DNA of 64,000 bases from Clostridium merdae (GTDB lineage Bacteria > Bacillota > Clostridia > Oscillospirales > Acutalibacteraceae): positions 310,001 through 374,000 of the forward strand of contig NZ_FXLN01000002.1 in the NCBI RefSeq assembly GCF_900176635.1. Reading direction: 5' to 3'. The notes below the pieces were generated by a model, which saw only the letters and a list, made by a program, of their open reading frames with translations, was not told where the DNA came from and ran no database searches. Position 1 is the stretch's first letter; each line of letters begins with the position of its first letter. The position numbers and the translations under genes were made by a program. Below, one piece after another: positions 33,784-43,216 of this stretch.

Positions 33784-34956
33784 ATGGATTATGCATTAGA
33801 GGCATTAAAAAAGCATAAAGAATGGAAAGGAAAAATAGAAATAAAGGTAAATTGCCCGGTAGAAACCAAAGATGACCTTTCCATAGCATATACGCCCGGC
33901 GTGGCAGAGCCATGCAAAGAAATTAGCAAGGACGTGGAGAAGTCTTACGAATATACGCGCCGTGGCAATATTGTAGCTGTTGTTACAGATGGTACCGCTG
34001 TGCTTGGGCTGGGTGACATTGGTCCGGAGGCCGGAATGCCCGTTATGGAAGGCAAAGCGGTTTTATTTAAAGCGTTTGGAGATGTGGATGCGATTCCGCT
34101 CTGCATTCGTTCAAAGGATACGGACGAAATTGTGCGCACAGTGGAGCTTTTGGCGGGCTCCTTTGGCGGTATTAATTTAGAAGATATTGCCGCTCCCCGT
34201 TGTTTTGAAATTGAGCGCCGTTTAAAAGAGTCACTGGATATTCCCGTTTTTCATGATGATCAGCATGGAACAGCAATTGTAGTGGGCGCTGCGCTAATTA
34301 ATGCGTTAAAGGTAGTGAAAAAAGACATTGCGAATGTGCGCGGTGTAGTAAATGGTGCTGGTTCCGCAGGGATTGCCTGTGCAAAGCTCCTATTGTCTCT
34401 TGGTGTGAAAAATTTGACTCTATGCGATCGCAATGGTGCCGTCTGTGAGGGCGAAGAGTGGCTGAATCCGGCACAGGCTGAAATGGCAAAGGTTACGAAC
34501 CGCGACCATAGAAAAGGAACTCTTGCCGATGTTATGAAAGATGCTGATTTCTTTTTAGGGGTCTCCGCTCCCAACTGCGTGAGTGCAGAGATGGTAAAAA
34601 GCATGGCACAGCAGCCGATTGTATTTGCTATGGCAAACCCTGTGCCCGAAATATTTCCTGATGAGGCATTGGCTGCGGGTGCTGCTGTAGTTGGTACCGG
34701 GCGCTCTGATTACCCGAACCAAATTAATAATTTGCTGGCTTTCCCGGGGATTTTTCGTGGAGCGTTGGACGTGCGTGCAAAGGATATTAACGATGAAATG
34801 AAGCTTGCGGCAGCGTATGCCATTGCATCTATGATTGCCGACGAGCAGCTTTCCGCAGAATATATCATCCCGTCTCCTCTAGATAAACGCGTCGCGCCGG
34901 AGGTTGCGAAAGCCGTAGCCGAGGCCGCTCGACGTACCAATGTGGCCCGCATTTAA
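33784..34956 (+). CDS. NAD(P)-dependent malic enzyme
   Basis: A 390-residue oxaloacetate-decarboxylating malate dehydrogenase that converts malate to pyruvate and CO2. It is the short bacterial form. Visible: N-terminal AYTPGVAEPCKEI with TRRGNIVAVVTDGTAVLGLGDIGP, catalytic Lys in EGKAVLFKAFG, metal-binding VFHDDQHGTAIV and the Rossmann motif VNGAGSAGIACAKLL followed by LCDRNGAV, where the acidic D suggests NAD preference. The start at 33784 gives eight bases after GGAGG; ATG at 33778 is too close. Single gene. Confidence 0.95.
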   Translation: MDYALEALKKHKEWKGKIEIKVNCPVETKDDLSIAYTPGVAEPCKEISKDVEKSYEYTRRGNIVAVVTDGTAVLGLGDIGPEAGMPVMEGKAVLFKAFGDVDAIPLCIRSKDTDEIVRTVELLAGSFGGINLEDIAAPRCFEIERRLKESLDIPVFHDDQHGTAIVVGAALINALKVVKKDIANVRGVVNGAGSAGIACAKLLLSLGVKNLTLCDRNGAVCEGEEWLNPAQAEMAKVTNRDHRKGTLADVMKDADFFLGVSAPNCVSAEMVKSMAQQPIVFAMANPVPEIFPDEALAAGAAVVGTGRSDYPNQINNLLAFPGIFRGALDVRAKDINDEMKLAAAYAIASMIADEQLSAEYIIPSPLDKRVAPEVAKAVAEAARRTNVARI

Positions 34957-35109
34957 ACTATTTTTAGTTCATTTCAGATTTTTTCCATCAATTTCACATT
35001 TTTTTCTTGATTCTTTCATAAAAAAGATAAGGGTACTTCATAGGTTTTTCACATTCCTTTGGCATACTAAGAGCAATGATAAAAGCCACATAGGAAAGGA
35101 TCTGATTTT

Positions 35110-36453
35110 ATGTATCCCTTTGGTGAAAACAATAATCAATTTAACGCGCAGCGCGATGACTATACAACGGACAGTTATCAGTGGAATAATCCGGATCAAC
35201 AGGTACAATGGAACGGCAGCACATATCACTCGCAAGGCTCACAAGGTGGAAACTATAATGGTTCTTCACCGGAACCTCCAAGAAAACCTAAAATGCGGAC
35301 GGGCACCAAGGTTTTATGCGGAGCGCTAACCTGCTTAATCATTTCGGCAAGCTCCATTGGTGGGTTTGTTGCCTTGGTAAACAATGGGTATGTGACCTTA
35401 AACGGTGGAGCGACTGCCAGCAATGTGTCCTCTAGCCAGTCATCGGTCCTTTCTTCCCCAATTACCACCCCCACAACTTTAAAGGCGGGTGGCGCACTTA
35501 CCGCACAGCAAATTGCAAAAAAGGTGATTCCTTCTGTTGTGTGTATTCAAAACTATCAAGTAAGCCAGTCACTCAATTTACAGCGCCGTTCCGGCAGTGA
35601 CGAAACTGCAGTCTCTCCAACAAGCGAGGGCTCTGGGATCATTACCACTTCGGACGGTTATATTGTAACAAACGCGCATGTGGTTTCCGGCGCAGATTCA
35701 CTGAAAGTAATTCTTTCGGATGGAAAGTCTTACGAAGCAAAGCTGATTGGTAGCGACACCGTAACCGATCTGGCGGTTGTAAAGATTGAGGCCTCTGGAC
35801 TAACTGCCGCAGAGCTTGGCACTTCCTCTTCCTTACAGGTGGCAGACACCGTTATGGCAATCGGTAACCCCGGCGGCTTGGAGTTTAACTCCAGCGTAAC
35901 CATTGGTTATGTATCTGCTTTAAACCGTGAAATTACCAACAGTGAGAATGGCTACACGATGAAGTGCATTCAGACAGACGCCGCCATTAACCCCGGCAAC
36001 TCCGGTGGTGCTTTGGTGAATTCTGCTGGGCAGGTAATCGGCATTAATTCTTCAAAGATTGTAGCGCAGGGTTACGAAGGCCTGGGCTTTGCAATCCCCA
36101 TGGATGATGCAAGACCCATTATCGATGACCTAAAGAAATACGGCTATGTAAAAGACCGTGCTATGCTCGGCATTTCTGGCCAGTTTGTAGATACCATGAT
36201 TTCTCGTTTTTATGGTTTACCGGTTGGCTATTATGTTTCTTCTGTTTCGAACCCCTCTGTTAATGCGTCGGGTATACAGGCAGGGGATGTTATCACTAAG
36301 ATTGATGGCAAAGACATTAACTCCAGTTCGGTACTAACTAGTGCCATCGCCTCCAAAAAACCGGGTGAGACCGTCTCGCTGAGTGTTTCAAGAACAAAAA
36401 CGGGTAAAACCTTTACGGCTACTGTTACTTTGGCACAATCTACCGGTAGTTGA
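35110..36453 (+). CDS. HtrA-like trypsin/PDZ serine protease, membrane-anchored
   Basis: A 447-residue HtrA/DegP-type protease. An Asn/Gln/Gly-rich cytoplasmic N-terminus (1-60) precedes one membrane anchor (LCGALTCLIISASSIGGFVAL, about 73-93), a Ser/Thr-rich linker, and a trypsin-like domain with triad His190 (TNAHVV), Asp220 (TDLAVVKI) and Ser298 (GNSGGAL). A single PDZ domain (about 350-440, GIQAGDVITKIDGKDINSSS) ends the protein. It degrades or refolds damaged exported proteins at the outer face of the membrane. Monocistronic with a terminator downstream. Confidence 0.95.
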   Translation: MYPFGENNNQFNAQRDDYTTDSYQWNNPDQQVQWNGSTYHSQGSQGGNYNGSSPEPPRKPKMRTGTKVLCGALTCLIISASSIGGFVALVNNGYVTLNGGATASNVSSSQSSVLSSPITTPTTLKAGGALTAQQIAKKVIPSVVCIQNYQVSQSLNLQRRSGSDETAVSPTSEGSGIITTSDGYIVTNAHVVSGADSLKVILSDGKSYEAKLIGSDTVTDLAVVKIEASGLTAAELGTSSSLQVADTVMAIGNPGGLEFNSSVTIGYVSALNREITNSENGYTMKCIQTDAAINPGNSGGALVNSAGQVIGINSSKIVAQGYEGLGFAIPMDDARPIIDDLKKYGYVKDRAMLGISGQFVDTMISRFYGLPVGYYVSSVSNPSVNASGIQAGDVITKIDGKDINSSSVLTSAIASKKPGETVSLSVSRTKTGKTFTATVTLAQSTGS

Positions 36454-36495
36454 TTTTAGCAAGATGGCAACCAAAAGGATTTTATCTTAGAATCA

Positions 36496-36557
36496 AGCGT
36501 TTTCTCATTTGAGAACGCTGTGAAAAAGCAGCAAAGCATGTTGCCTTGCTGCTTTTT
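36496..36557 (+). terminator. Two hairpins ending the htrA-like transcript
   Basis: AGCG-TTTTCTC-ATTT-GAGAA-CGCT (36496-36519), then AAAAAGCAGCAA (36523-36534) with TTGCTGCTTTTT (36546-36557), the second a standard intrinsic terminator. Confidence 0.85.
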
Positions 36558-36585
36558 CCTATGTTTTACATACTGTTTTAGTTCG

Positions 36586-36614
36586 TTGCATTCACCTATG
36601 AAACATGCTAGAAT
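36586..36614 (+). promoter_or_regulatory. Sigma-A promoter of the peptide-binding lipoprotein gene
   Basis: TTGCAT (36586-36591), 17-base spacer, TAGAAT (36609-36614), about 90 bases before the gene. Confidence 0.65.
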
Positions 36615-36702
36615 GAAATCAAATTGAACGCCTCATTTCTTTCTTCTTTTCTATAATGAGGAAATGATTTTCAATATAAGCCAGGGCAAACTATATTAGA
36701 AT

Positions 36703-38325
36703 ATGTTGGTGATAAAGTTGAGAAGGCTACTTTCTGCACTTCTTGTTGTGTGCATGCTGCTCGTGTTCCCGTCTTGTGGTCAAAAAAAGAATGAGGCAGC
36801 AGATAAGGTAATTCAGTATTATATTGAAAAAGAGCCACAAACACTTGACCCTCAGGTGGCCACGGATTCCTCTGCTCTTTTAACTATTGGCGCCTTATAT
36901 GAAGGCCTCGCTCGGTTAGATGCAAACGGAAAAGCAACCCCGGGTGTTGCGGAGAGCTGGAGCGCAAATGCTACATCTACGCAGTTTACTTTTCGTATGC
37001 GAGATAAAGCCGTTTGGTCTGATGGGCAGCCAGTGACCGCTGCCGATTTTGCGTTTGCGTTCCGCCGGGCATTGGCACCGCAAACAAAGTCTTTGGCGTG
37101 CCGCCCACTGTACGCAATCAAAAATGCGAGGAAAATCAGTGAAGGCTCTTTACCCGTAGAACAGCTTGGAGTGACGGTTCAAAACGATAAAACCCTTGTA
37201 GTTCAGCTGGAATATGCGTACCCTGATTTCCCGGCGCTCACTGCACAGAGTGTATTCATGCCCTGCAACGAAACATTTTTTCAGCAAACGCAGGGAAAAT
37301 ATGGTCTGGAATACAAAGCAATTGTTAGCAATGGCCCGTTTGTTTTGAGTACCAAATACAGTTGGGACCACGGCAAGCAGATTAAACTGAGCCGTTCGGA
37401 TAAGTACCAGGGTGCGCAAGCTGCGCTGCCGGCAGCCTTGATTTTTTCAATGATAGGTTCTGATGTTGACGTATCTGACCCAATCAAGGCGCTTACCACG
37501 AAAAAGGTGGATGCCATTGCAGTTTCAGAACAACAGGCTGTGCAAGCGCAGGAGTTGGAACTGTCGGTCACCTCATTTCAAGACATTACTTGGGGGCTTT
37601 CATTTAATACACAAGATGCACTCATGCAAAATTTAAAAATTCGGCAGGGATTAATTCAGTCCCTCCCGCGACAAAAGCTCATGGAACAGCTGCCGGAAAA
37701 AGCGCAACGTGCCGAATATATTGTTGGCCCGCAAGCAATGCTTATGGGTGAAAACTACCGGAAGCTAGCCAGTACAGCATCCGGCTACCTGAAAGAGAGC
37801 ACGCAGGGTGGTGCAATGCTGCAAGCCGGCTTGAAGGAGCTGGGTCACCCCGAGTTTTCTCGTGTAACAGTACTGTGCCCTGACACGGAACAGTCAAAGC
37901 GGATGGTAAATGAAATATTGGTGGCATGGAATCACCTAACAGGCCAGTATTTTAGTATGCAGCCTATGGCGGAAGAAGAGCTGCAAAAAGCAGTGGATAA
38001 CGGGGAATACCAAATTGCATTAACCGGGATTCACCCGGAGCAGGGTGGAAAGCTGCTTTCGGTATTTCGTTCCGATAGTCCGCTGAACCCGGCTCGCCTA
38101 AGCAGCCAGGATTTTGACCGCTTGTTGATTACAGCAGAGCAAACTGGCAATACGGGAGCGCTTGCTTCGTATATTCAGGCGGAAAACTACCTGAGTGCCA
38201 ATGCTGTTTTTTACCCGATTTATTATAAAAATAGTTACTTTGCTACCGGAAAAGGGGTTACCGGTATTGTGTTCCGCCCCAATTCTGCCGGAATTGATTT
38301 TTTACTTGCTGGAAAAACAGGCTAG
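36703..38325 (+). CDS. Oligopeptide ABC transporter substrate-binding lipoprotein (OppA/SBP_bac_5)
   Basis: A 540-residue extracellular binding protein. The signal peptide LRRLLSALLVVCMLLVFPS ends at a lipobox PSC (Cys26 from the ATG). Family 5 solute-binding signature: YIEKEPQTLDPQVATDSSALLTIGALYEGLARLD, then AESWS..., VWSDGQPVTAADFAFAFRRAL. It would bind peptides, but no permease or ATPase gene is adjacent, so it serves a transporter encoded elsewhere or acts in peptide sensing. ATG 36703 has no clear ribosome binding site; TTG 36718, preceded by GGTGAT, is a credible alternative start with a better N-terminus. Confidence 0.9.
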   Translation: MLVIKLRRLLSALLVVCMLLVFPSCGQKKNEAADKVIQYYIEKEPQTLDPQVATDSSALLTIGALYEGLARLDANGKATPGVAESWSANATSTQFTFRMRDKAVWSDGQPVTAADFAFAFRRALAPQTKSLACRPLYAIKNARKISEGSLPVEQLGVTVQNDKTLVVQLEYAYPDFPALTAQSVFMPCNETFFQQTQGKYGLEYKAIVSNGPFVLSTKYSWDHGKQIKLSRSDKYQGAQAALPAALIFSMIGSDVDVSDPIKALTTKKVDAIAVSEQQAVQAQELELSVTSFQDITWGLSFNTQDALMQNLKIRQGLIQSLPRQKLMEQLPEKAQRAEYIVGPQAMLMGENYRKLASTASGYLKESTQGGAMLQAGLKELGHPEFSRVTVLCPDTEQSKRMVNEILVAWNHLTGQYFSMQPMAEEELQKAVDNGEYQIALTGIHPEQGGKLLSVFRSDSPLNPARLSSQDFDRLLITAEQTGNTGALASYIQAENYLSANAVFYPIYYKNSYFATGKGVTGIVFRPNSAGIDFLLAGKTG

Positions 38326-38328
38326 GGA

Positions 38329-38357
38329 TTGACGAAAGACGGTTAATTCTATATAAT
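38329..38357 (+). promoter_or_regulatory. Strong sigma-A promoter of the PII-like pair
   Basis: TTGACG (38329-38334), 17-base spacer, perfect TATAAT (38352-38357), starting four bases after the end of the peptide-binding protein gene. Confidence 0.85.
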
Positions 38358-38363
38358 GGAACG

Positions 38364-38476
38364 ACGGAGCGCAGGGAGACTGATTTTCTCTGCTCACTGC
38401 TTGCACAAAATGCCTGCCCGGCTGCGGGAAATGGCTTTGGCAAAGAACCCTGACGGGGTTAAGGGAGGACGAAAGG
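38364..38476 (+). promoter_or_regulatory. Structured leader of the PII-like operon
   Basis: The roughly 110-base untranslated leader contains three successive stems: a 9-bp stem (38371-38379 with 38385-38393, two GU pairs), CCCG-GCTG-CGGG (38417-38428) and AACCC-TGACG-GGGTT (38446-38460), the last ending just before the AAGGGAGGAC ribosome binding site. No riboswitch class that I know fits. Sequestration of the ribosome binding site by the last stem is possible. Confidence 0.45.
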
Positions 38477-38866
38477 ATGTTGGATACAGCCTTGTCGAAA
38501 AAGCTTTCTTTGATCGTTGCGATTGTGAACCGCCATCAAGGGGAAAAGGTATCAAAGCTTTTAAATTCCGAGAATCTCACATTTAACTATATCTTTTTAG
38601 GACATGGCACCGCCAGCTCAGAGCTACTCAATTACTTGGGGATTGGCGAAACGGAAAAGGATATTGTGCTTAGCTCTGCTCCGGCAGAAAAAGTTCCTGC
38701 ATTAATGGAACAGCTTCAACGTGAACTGCATTTGGATAAAGCAGGCAGCGGCGTGGCATTTACAATCCCGATTTCGAGTGTGGGCGGAGCAAAAACCCTT
38801 TCACTCATGACGGGAGATTTTCAAAAAGGAAAGGGGGATTCCTGTGATTGCTGCGAGCCAGTATAA
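38477..38866 (+). CDS. PII-like signalling protein, first of a tandem pair
   Basis: A 129-residue small ferredoxin-like fold protein related to the PII/GlnB superfamily. The N-terminal strand LSLIVAIVNRHQGEKVSKLL, central FNYIFLGHGTASSELLNYLGI and the C-terminal half IVLSSAPAEKVPALMEQLQREL align with the PII pattern. The long T-loop and the modified tyrosine typical of GlnB are not apparent, and the protein ends in a Cys-rich tail (DSCDCCEPV). In Clostridia such proteins occur beside DUF1538 membrane proteins; none is present here. The next gene overlaps by 23 bases. Confidence 0.75.
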   Translation: MLDTALSKKLSLIVAIVNRHQGEKVSKLLNSENLTFNYIFLGHGTASSELLNYLGIGETEKDIVLSSAPAEKVPALMEQLQRELHLDKAGSGVAFTIPISSVGGAKTLSLMTGDFQKGKGDSCDCCEPV

Positions 38867-39215
38867 TCTCATCATTACCATTGTAAACCGTGGATACTCG
38901 GAACAGGTGATGAAAGCGGCAAAGCTGGGCGGAGCCACCGGAGGAACCATTTTATTAGCACGTGGAGCGGGAATGCACGAGGCTGAAAAAATCCTTGGCT
39001 TCTCAATTCATCCGGAAAAAGAAATTGTTCTGATTTTAACTCTGCGCGAGAAAAAGCAGGACATTATGCGTGCCATATGCCAGAACTGTGGGTTCTGTAC
39101 GGAGGCACGGGGCATGTCGATTGCGGTGCCTGTAGAGGATGCAATGGGGCTGCCAGTAGCCGATATGGAACGGGAGCTGCAAGCGCATGAGCTTCCCAGA
39201 ACCGGAACTGAATAA
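38844..39215 (+). CDS. PII-like signalling protein, second of a tandem pair
   Basis: A 123-residue paralogue of the preceding protein. It opens with YNLIITIVNRGYSEQVMKAAKLGGATGGTILLARG, a better match to canonical PII (the glycine-rich GATGGTILLARG) and continues with KEIVLILTLREKKQDIMRAICQNCGF. It starts with GTG at 38844, preceded by AAGGGGGA, and overlaps the first gene, so the two are translationally coupled and probably form a heteromeric sensor. Confidence 0.8.
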   Translation: MIAASQYNLIITIVNRGYSEQVMKAAKLGGATGGTILLARGAGMHEAEKILGFSIHPEKEIVLILTLREKKQDIMRAICQNCGFCTEARGMSIAVPVEDAMGLPVADMERELQAHELPRTGTE

Positions 39216-39231
39216 AAATGAAAGCTAAAAC

Positions 39232-39264
39232 AAAAGCTCTTTCCTTTTTGGAAAGAGCTTTTTT
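39232..39264 (+). terminator. Terminator after the PII-like pair
   Basis: AAAAGCTCTTTCC (39232-39244), loop TTTTT, GGAAAGAGCTTTT (39250-39262), then TT. Confidence 0.9.
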
Positions 39265-39418
39265 ACTTATAATTTTGCTAAGTTCAATAATTAAAATTTA
39301 AATCGCTTGTTATGACAAGAAGCTAGAGAAGTGTAGTTCTTAGACGTTTGACTATTAGTTGGACAAACGCAATTGAATTGAGCAACATGGAGCAAAACAA
39401 TAGACCATAGATGTAAGC

Positions 39419-41317
39419 TTAAGAAAGCTCAAGCAGACCATTGTAAAGCTGTGCGTATTTGCCGTTTATAGCTAGAAGCTCTTCGTGATTGCCTTGCTCC
39501 ACCACACAGCCATGCTCTAACACAAGAATTTGGTTGGCATGGCGCACAGTAGAGAGGCGATGGGCAATCACAAATACGGTTCGACCCTGCATGAGGCGAT
39601 CCATCCCTTGTTCAATGATTGCCTCTGTGCGTGTATCGATGGAGGAGGTTGCTTCATCCAATATTAAAACGGGTGGGTTAGCAATCGCAGCCCGGGCGAT
39701 TGCCAATAGCTGCCGCTGCCCCTGCGAAAGGTTGGTTCCGTCTGCAGTTAGCACAGTATCGTATCCCTGTGGCAACTGGCGAATGAATGTATCAGCACCA
39801 GCTGTTATGGCGGCTTTTATCACCTCATCATCGGTTGCATTTAACCTGCCATAGCGGATGTTATGCATTACCGTTCCGGTAAAGAGGTTCGTGTCTTGCA
39901 GTACCAATGCCATGGAGTGGCGCAGTGAATCTTTTTGAATGTGTTGAATATCGATTCCATCGAAGAGGATAGAGCCTTGTTCAATTTCATAAAATCGGTT
40001 AATCAGGTTTGTAATGGTCGTTTTTCCCGCTCCGGTAGAACCAACAAATGCAATTTTTTGCCCAGGATAAGCGCATAGACTTAGATTGGTAAGAACAGGC
40101 TTTTCAGAGTGATAGCCGAACGAAACCTGTTTAAACTCAATTTGACCTTTTAGTGGAAGTTGAGTGAGTGTACCCGTTGCACTTGGGATATTCCATGCCC
40201 AGCCCTTGCGTTTGCTCGGATTTTGCAGAGTGGAAGATGGTTTCAGCTCGCAGGCAGTCAGCGTAGTTTTCCCATGGTTTGGTTCGGGTGGTTCATCAAT
40301 AGCTGCAAAAATACGCTGGGCTCCCGCCAATGCGCTGAGTACAGCACTAATTTGCTGAGACATTTGGGTTAATGGGGAAGAAAAGCTGCGGGTAAACTGC
40401 AAAAATAGCACTACGGTACCAAGGGTAAGGATTTGGCTAATCGCTAGTATACAGCCGACAACGGCTGTAAGGGCAAACTGTAAGCTCGATAAATTTGTGA
40501 GAATGGGCAAAAGGATATTGGCAAAGGTGTTTGCTTTATCGGCAGACTGACGCAGTTCTTCATTCCGTTTGCGGAACTCCTGCTTTGCGGCTTCTTCCTG
40601 CCGATACACTTTTATCACACGTTGGCCTTCTATCATTTCTTCAATATAACCATTTAGGGAGCCGATAGCTGCCTGCTGTGACTCGAACGCATTCCCGCTT
40701 TTGCCGCCAATGACACGTATTACTTGAAGCATGACAACGAAAAGGAGTATGGTGAGGAGTGTTAATTGCCAGCTGTAATAGAGCATGAGTGCAAAAATGC
40801 CAATCACAGTCAGTAGGGAAGAAAAAAAGCTGGTGATGCTGTTATTGAGCATTTCACGCAGTGCGTCGGTATCATTGGTAAAGAGGCTCATCAGCTCACC
40901 ATTCGGTTTGGAATCAAAATAGCGCAGGGGCAGCCGCTCTAGCTTCTCGTAAAGCTCGGTTCGAATGCGACAAAGTGTTTCCGTAGATATTTTTAGCATC
41001 CAATACCCGTATACATAAGAGGCAAGGGCACTTGCGACAAATAAGGCGAGCATTGTAATAGTTAGCCGGAAAAAGGTTTGCATTAAGGCGATATTATATT
41101 GCTGAGTGAGGGGGGTAATGCATTCATCAATAATGGTTTTGAGCAATGCACTCCCGGCTATTTGCGCGGCGGAACTTACAATGATTAAAATGCCAACGGC
41201 GATAAGATGAAAACGATAGGGCTGTAAATAACTGAAAATACGGCGGATGGTTTCTCCGGTACCTTTCGCCTCTGGGGTTGGTGTGGCAATTACTTCTGCT
41301 TGGTTTTCTGCATTCAC
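39419..41317 (-). CDS. ABC exporter half, ATP-hydrolysing subunit of a heterodimer
   Basis: A 632-residue fused membrane/ATPase protein (type I exporter, six transmembrane segments about 40-340, then nucleotide-binding domain). Walker A FVGSTGAGKTTITNLI, signature NLSQGQRQLLAIARA and Walker B VLILDEATSSID with the catalytic Glu are intact. An unusual linker of about 50 residues (HGKTTLTACELKPSSTLQNP ... region) separates the membrane part and the ATPase. It overlaps the partner gene by four bases (ATGA). The pair resembles the TM287/288-type heterodimeric multidrug or lipid exporters. Confidence 0.92.
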   Translation of the reverse strand: MNAENQAEVIATPTPEAKGTGETIRRIFSYLQPYRFHLIAVGILIIVSSAAQIAGSALLKTIIDECITPLTQQYNIALMQTFFRLTITMLALFVASALASYVYGYWMLKISTETLCRIRTELYEKLERLPLRYFDSKPNGELMSLFTNDTDALREMLNNSITSFFSSLLTVIGIFALMLYYSWQLTLLTILLFVVMLQVIRVIGGKSGNAFESQQAAIGSLNGYIEEMIEGQRVIKVYRQEEAAKQEFRKRNEELRQSADKANTFANILLPILTNLSSLQFALTAVVGCILAISQILTLGTVVLFLQFTRSFSSPLTQMSQQISAVLSALAGAQRIFAAIDEPPEPNHGKTTLTACELKPSSTLQNPSKRKGWAWNIPSATGTLTQLPLKGQIEFKQVSFGYHSEKPVLTNLSLCAYPGQKIAFVGSTGAGKTTITNLINRFYEIEQGSILFDGIDIQHIQKDSLRHSMALVLQDTNLFTGTVMHNIRYGRLNATDDEVIKAAITAGADTFIRQLPQGYDTVLTADGTNLSQGQRQLLAIARAAIANPPVLILDEATSSIDTRTEAIIEQGMDRLMQGRTVFVIAHRLSTVRHANQILVLEHGCVVEQGNHEELLAINGKYAQLYNGLLELS

Positions 41318-43047
41318 GAGACCAATCCCCCTTTTTCTTGCAAGTTAGCAATCTCGCGGTAAATGGCATTGCCGGTGAGAAGCTCCTCGTGTGTACCAAC
41401 ACCGCAAATGCTCCCATTCTCCATTACAATAATGCGGTCTGCACCACGTAAGGATGCAATGCGTTGGGAGATAATGAGAATTGTAGTACCGTGCAGTTCT
41501 CTTCGGATTCCTTCATGGATTCTGGAGTCGGTGGTGGTATCCACCGCGCTGGTGGAATCATCAAACACGATTATTTTTGGGCGGGTGAGTAAGGTTCGTG
41601 CAATGCATAGGCGTTGTTTTTGTCCACCGGAAAAGTTAGTGCCTCCTTGTTCAACGTGAGTGTCGAAGCCATTTGGTAACGTTTTAATAAACTCCATAAT
41701 TTGTGCAATGCAACAGGCGTGAATCAGTTCTTCCTCTGTTGCATTTGGATTACCCCACAAAAGGTTTTGGCGAACGCTTCCCGTGAATAGGGTGCTTTTT
41801 TGCAGTACCAACGCAACGGCACTGCGCAGCGCTTGAAAAGAGTAGTCCTCAACGGGGTTACCGCCAACGTACAGCTTTCCGCTCGACAGCTCATAAAGCC
41901 GAGGAAGGAGTTGCACCAATGTGGATTTCGCCGAACCGGTACCTCCGATAATTCCAATAGTTTCACCCGATTTTATGGACAGGCTGATGTGATGGAGAGC
42001 AAGGTTGCTTGAAGAATCTCCGTAAGAGAAAGAAGCATCTACAAATTCAATAGAGCCATCGTTAGGAGTTAAGGTGGATGAGGGAGAATCTGAGATGGAG
42101 GGGGATTCTGCGAGAACCTCTTGAATTCTTGTTACTGAGGCTCGGGATAAAACGCTGAGTAAAAAAATCATGGAGAGGAACATCAGGGAAATCAATATTT
42201 GAGAAATATAGCTGATAAAAGCAGATAGCTGACCAAGCTCAAGTCCTTTTTGAATGACTAGATTCCCACCCAACCAGACCACTGCTACGATACAGCCAAA
42301 AATGGTTAGCTGCAAAATTGGTAGAGTAAATAAGATAAGGCGCTCGGCAATAAATTGTGTGTTTTGCAGTGTTTTGGTTTGCTCTGCAAATTTTTGGCTC
42401 TCATATTCCTCTCGTACATAAGATTTTACAACCCGGATGTTATTTAGGTTTTCTTGAACAGAGGCGTTCATGTCATCAACTCGCTTTAGCATCTCTTGAA
42501 AACGGGGATACCCATTTTTCATCATGTACACCATTGTGATAGCTAAAACTGGAATGGCGGCAAGAAAAATAACCGAGAGGCGGCGGCTAATGAGCACAGC
42601 CATTGCGGTTGCGCCAATTAATTGGATAGGCGCTTGCAGACCAAGGCGTAAAAACATGAGAAAGGCATTTTGCACATTGTTAACGTCGGAGGTGAGTCGA
42701 GTGATGAGGGATGCCGAAGAGAAATGGTCTATATTAGAAAAAGAAAACTCCGTTATTTTTTCAAACATAGCATCGCGAATATTTGCTGAAAGACCGGTAC
42801 ATGCTCGCGCGGCAAATCTGCCAGCCAAGGCACCGAATGCCAAGGCCGCAATTGCCATAAATACCATTAGCGCACCTATTTTTATGGTATATACAATACC
42901 ACCACTGCCCAATACGCCATAGTCAATAAGGCCGGACACAAGGTAAGGGATGAGCAGCTCCATTGCAACCTCCACAAGAATAAACAATGGTGCAAGTATG
43001 GCGTCTTTGCGGTATTCCCCCAAAAGAGAGGTTAACTGTTTGAGCAT
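41314..43047 (-). CDS. ABC exporter half with a non-canonical ATP site
   Basis: A 577-residue half-transporter, first gene of the exporter pair. The membrane domain is followed by an ATPase domain with Walker A IGGTGSAKSTLVQLLP (Ala in place of the usual Gly), signature NFSGGQKQRLCIART and Walker B KIIVFDDSTSAVD, where Asp replaces the catalytic Glu. This is the signature of the degenerate subunit in asymmetric exporters, so one of the two composite ATP sites is catalytically weak. No regulator is adjacent; drug or lipid export is the likely role. Confidence 0.92.
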   Translation of the reverse strand: MLKQLTSLLGEYRKDAILAPLFILVEVAMELLIPYLVSGLIDYGVLGSGGIVYTIKIGALMVFMAIAALAFGALAGRFAARACTGLSANIRDAMFEKITEFSFSNIDHFSSASLITRLTSDVNNVQNAFLMFLRLGLQAPIQLIGATAMAVLISRRLSVIFLAAIPVLAITMVYMMKNGYPRFQEMLKRVDDMNASVQENLNNIRVVKSYVREEYESQKFAEQTKTLQNTQFIAERLILFTLPILQLTIFGCIVAVVWLGGNLVIQKGLELGQLSAFISYISQILISLMFLSMIFLLSVLSRASVTRIQEVLAESPSISDSPSSTLTPNDGSIEFVDASFSYGDSSSNLALHHISLSIKSGETIGIIGGTGSAKSTLVQLLPRLYELSSGKLYVGGNPVEDYSFQALRSAVALVLQKSTLFTGSVRQNLLWGNPNATEEELIHACCIAQIMEFIKTLPNGFDTHVEQGGTNFSGGQKQRLCIARTLLTRPKIIVFDDSTSAVDTTTDSRIHEGIRRELHGTTILIISQRIASLRGADRIIVMENGSICGVGTHEELLTGNAIYREIANLQEKGGLVS

Positions 43048-43176
43048 TGCTTATTTCCTTTCACAGAATGGAGTTGAGAGGGTTTGCCGCTGTAAAGCTG
43101 CGGTAAGTTGGAAGAACACATCTCCCAATAATTTGCTCAAATTTTACCGTTCCATTCCTTTCCATGAGAGGAACAT

Positions 43177-43206
43177 AAAAAAAGCGACCCGTTGCTTACG
43201 GGTCAC
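43177..43206 (-). terminator. Terminator after the GT2/YfhO operon
   Basis: On the minus strand, GACCCGT-AAGCA-ACGGGTC is followed by GCTTTTTTT (43177-43183 as A-run on the plus strand), just past the stop of the glycosyltransferase. Confidence 0.88.
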
Positions 43207-43216
43207 TTCATAAGTT

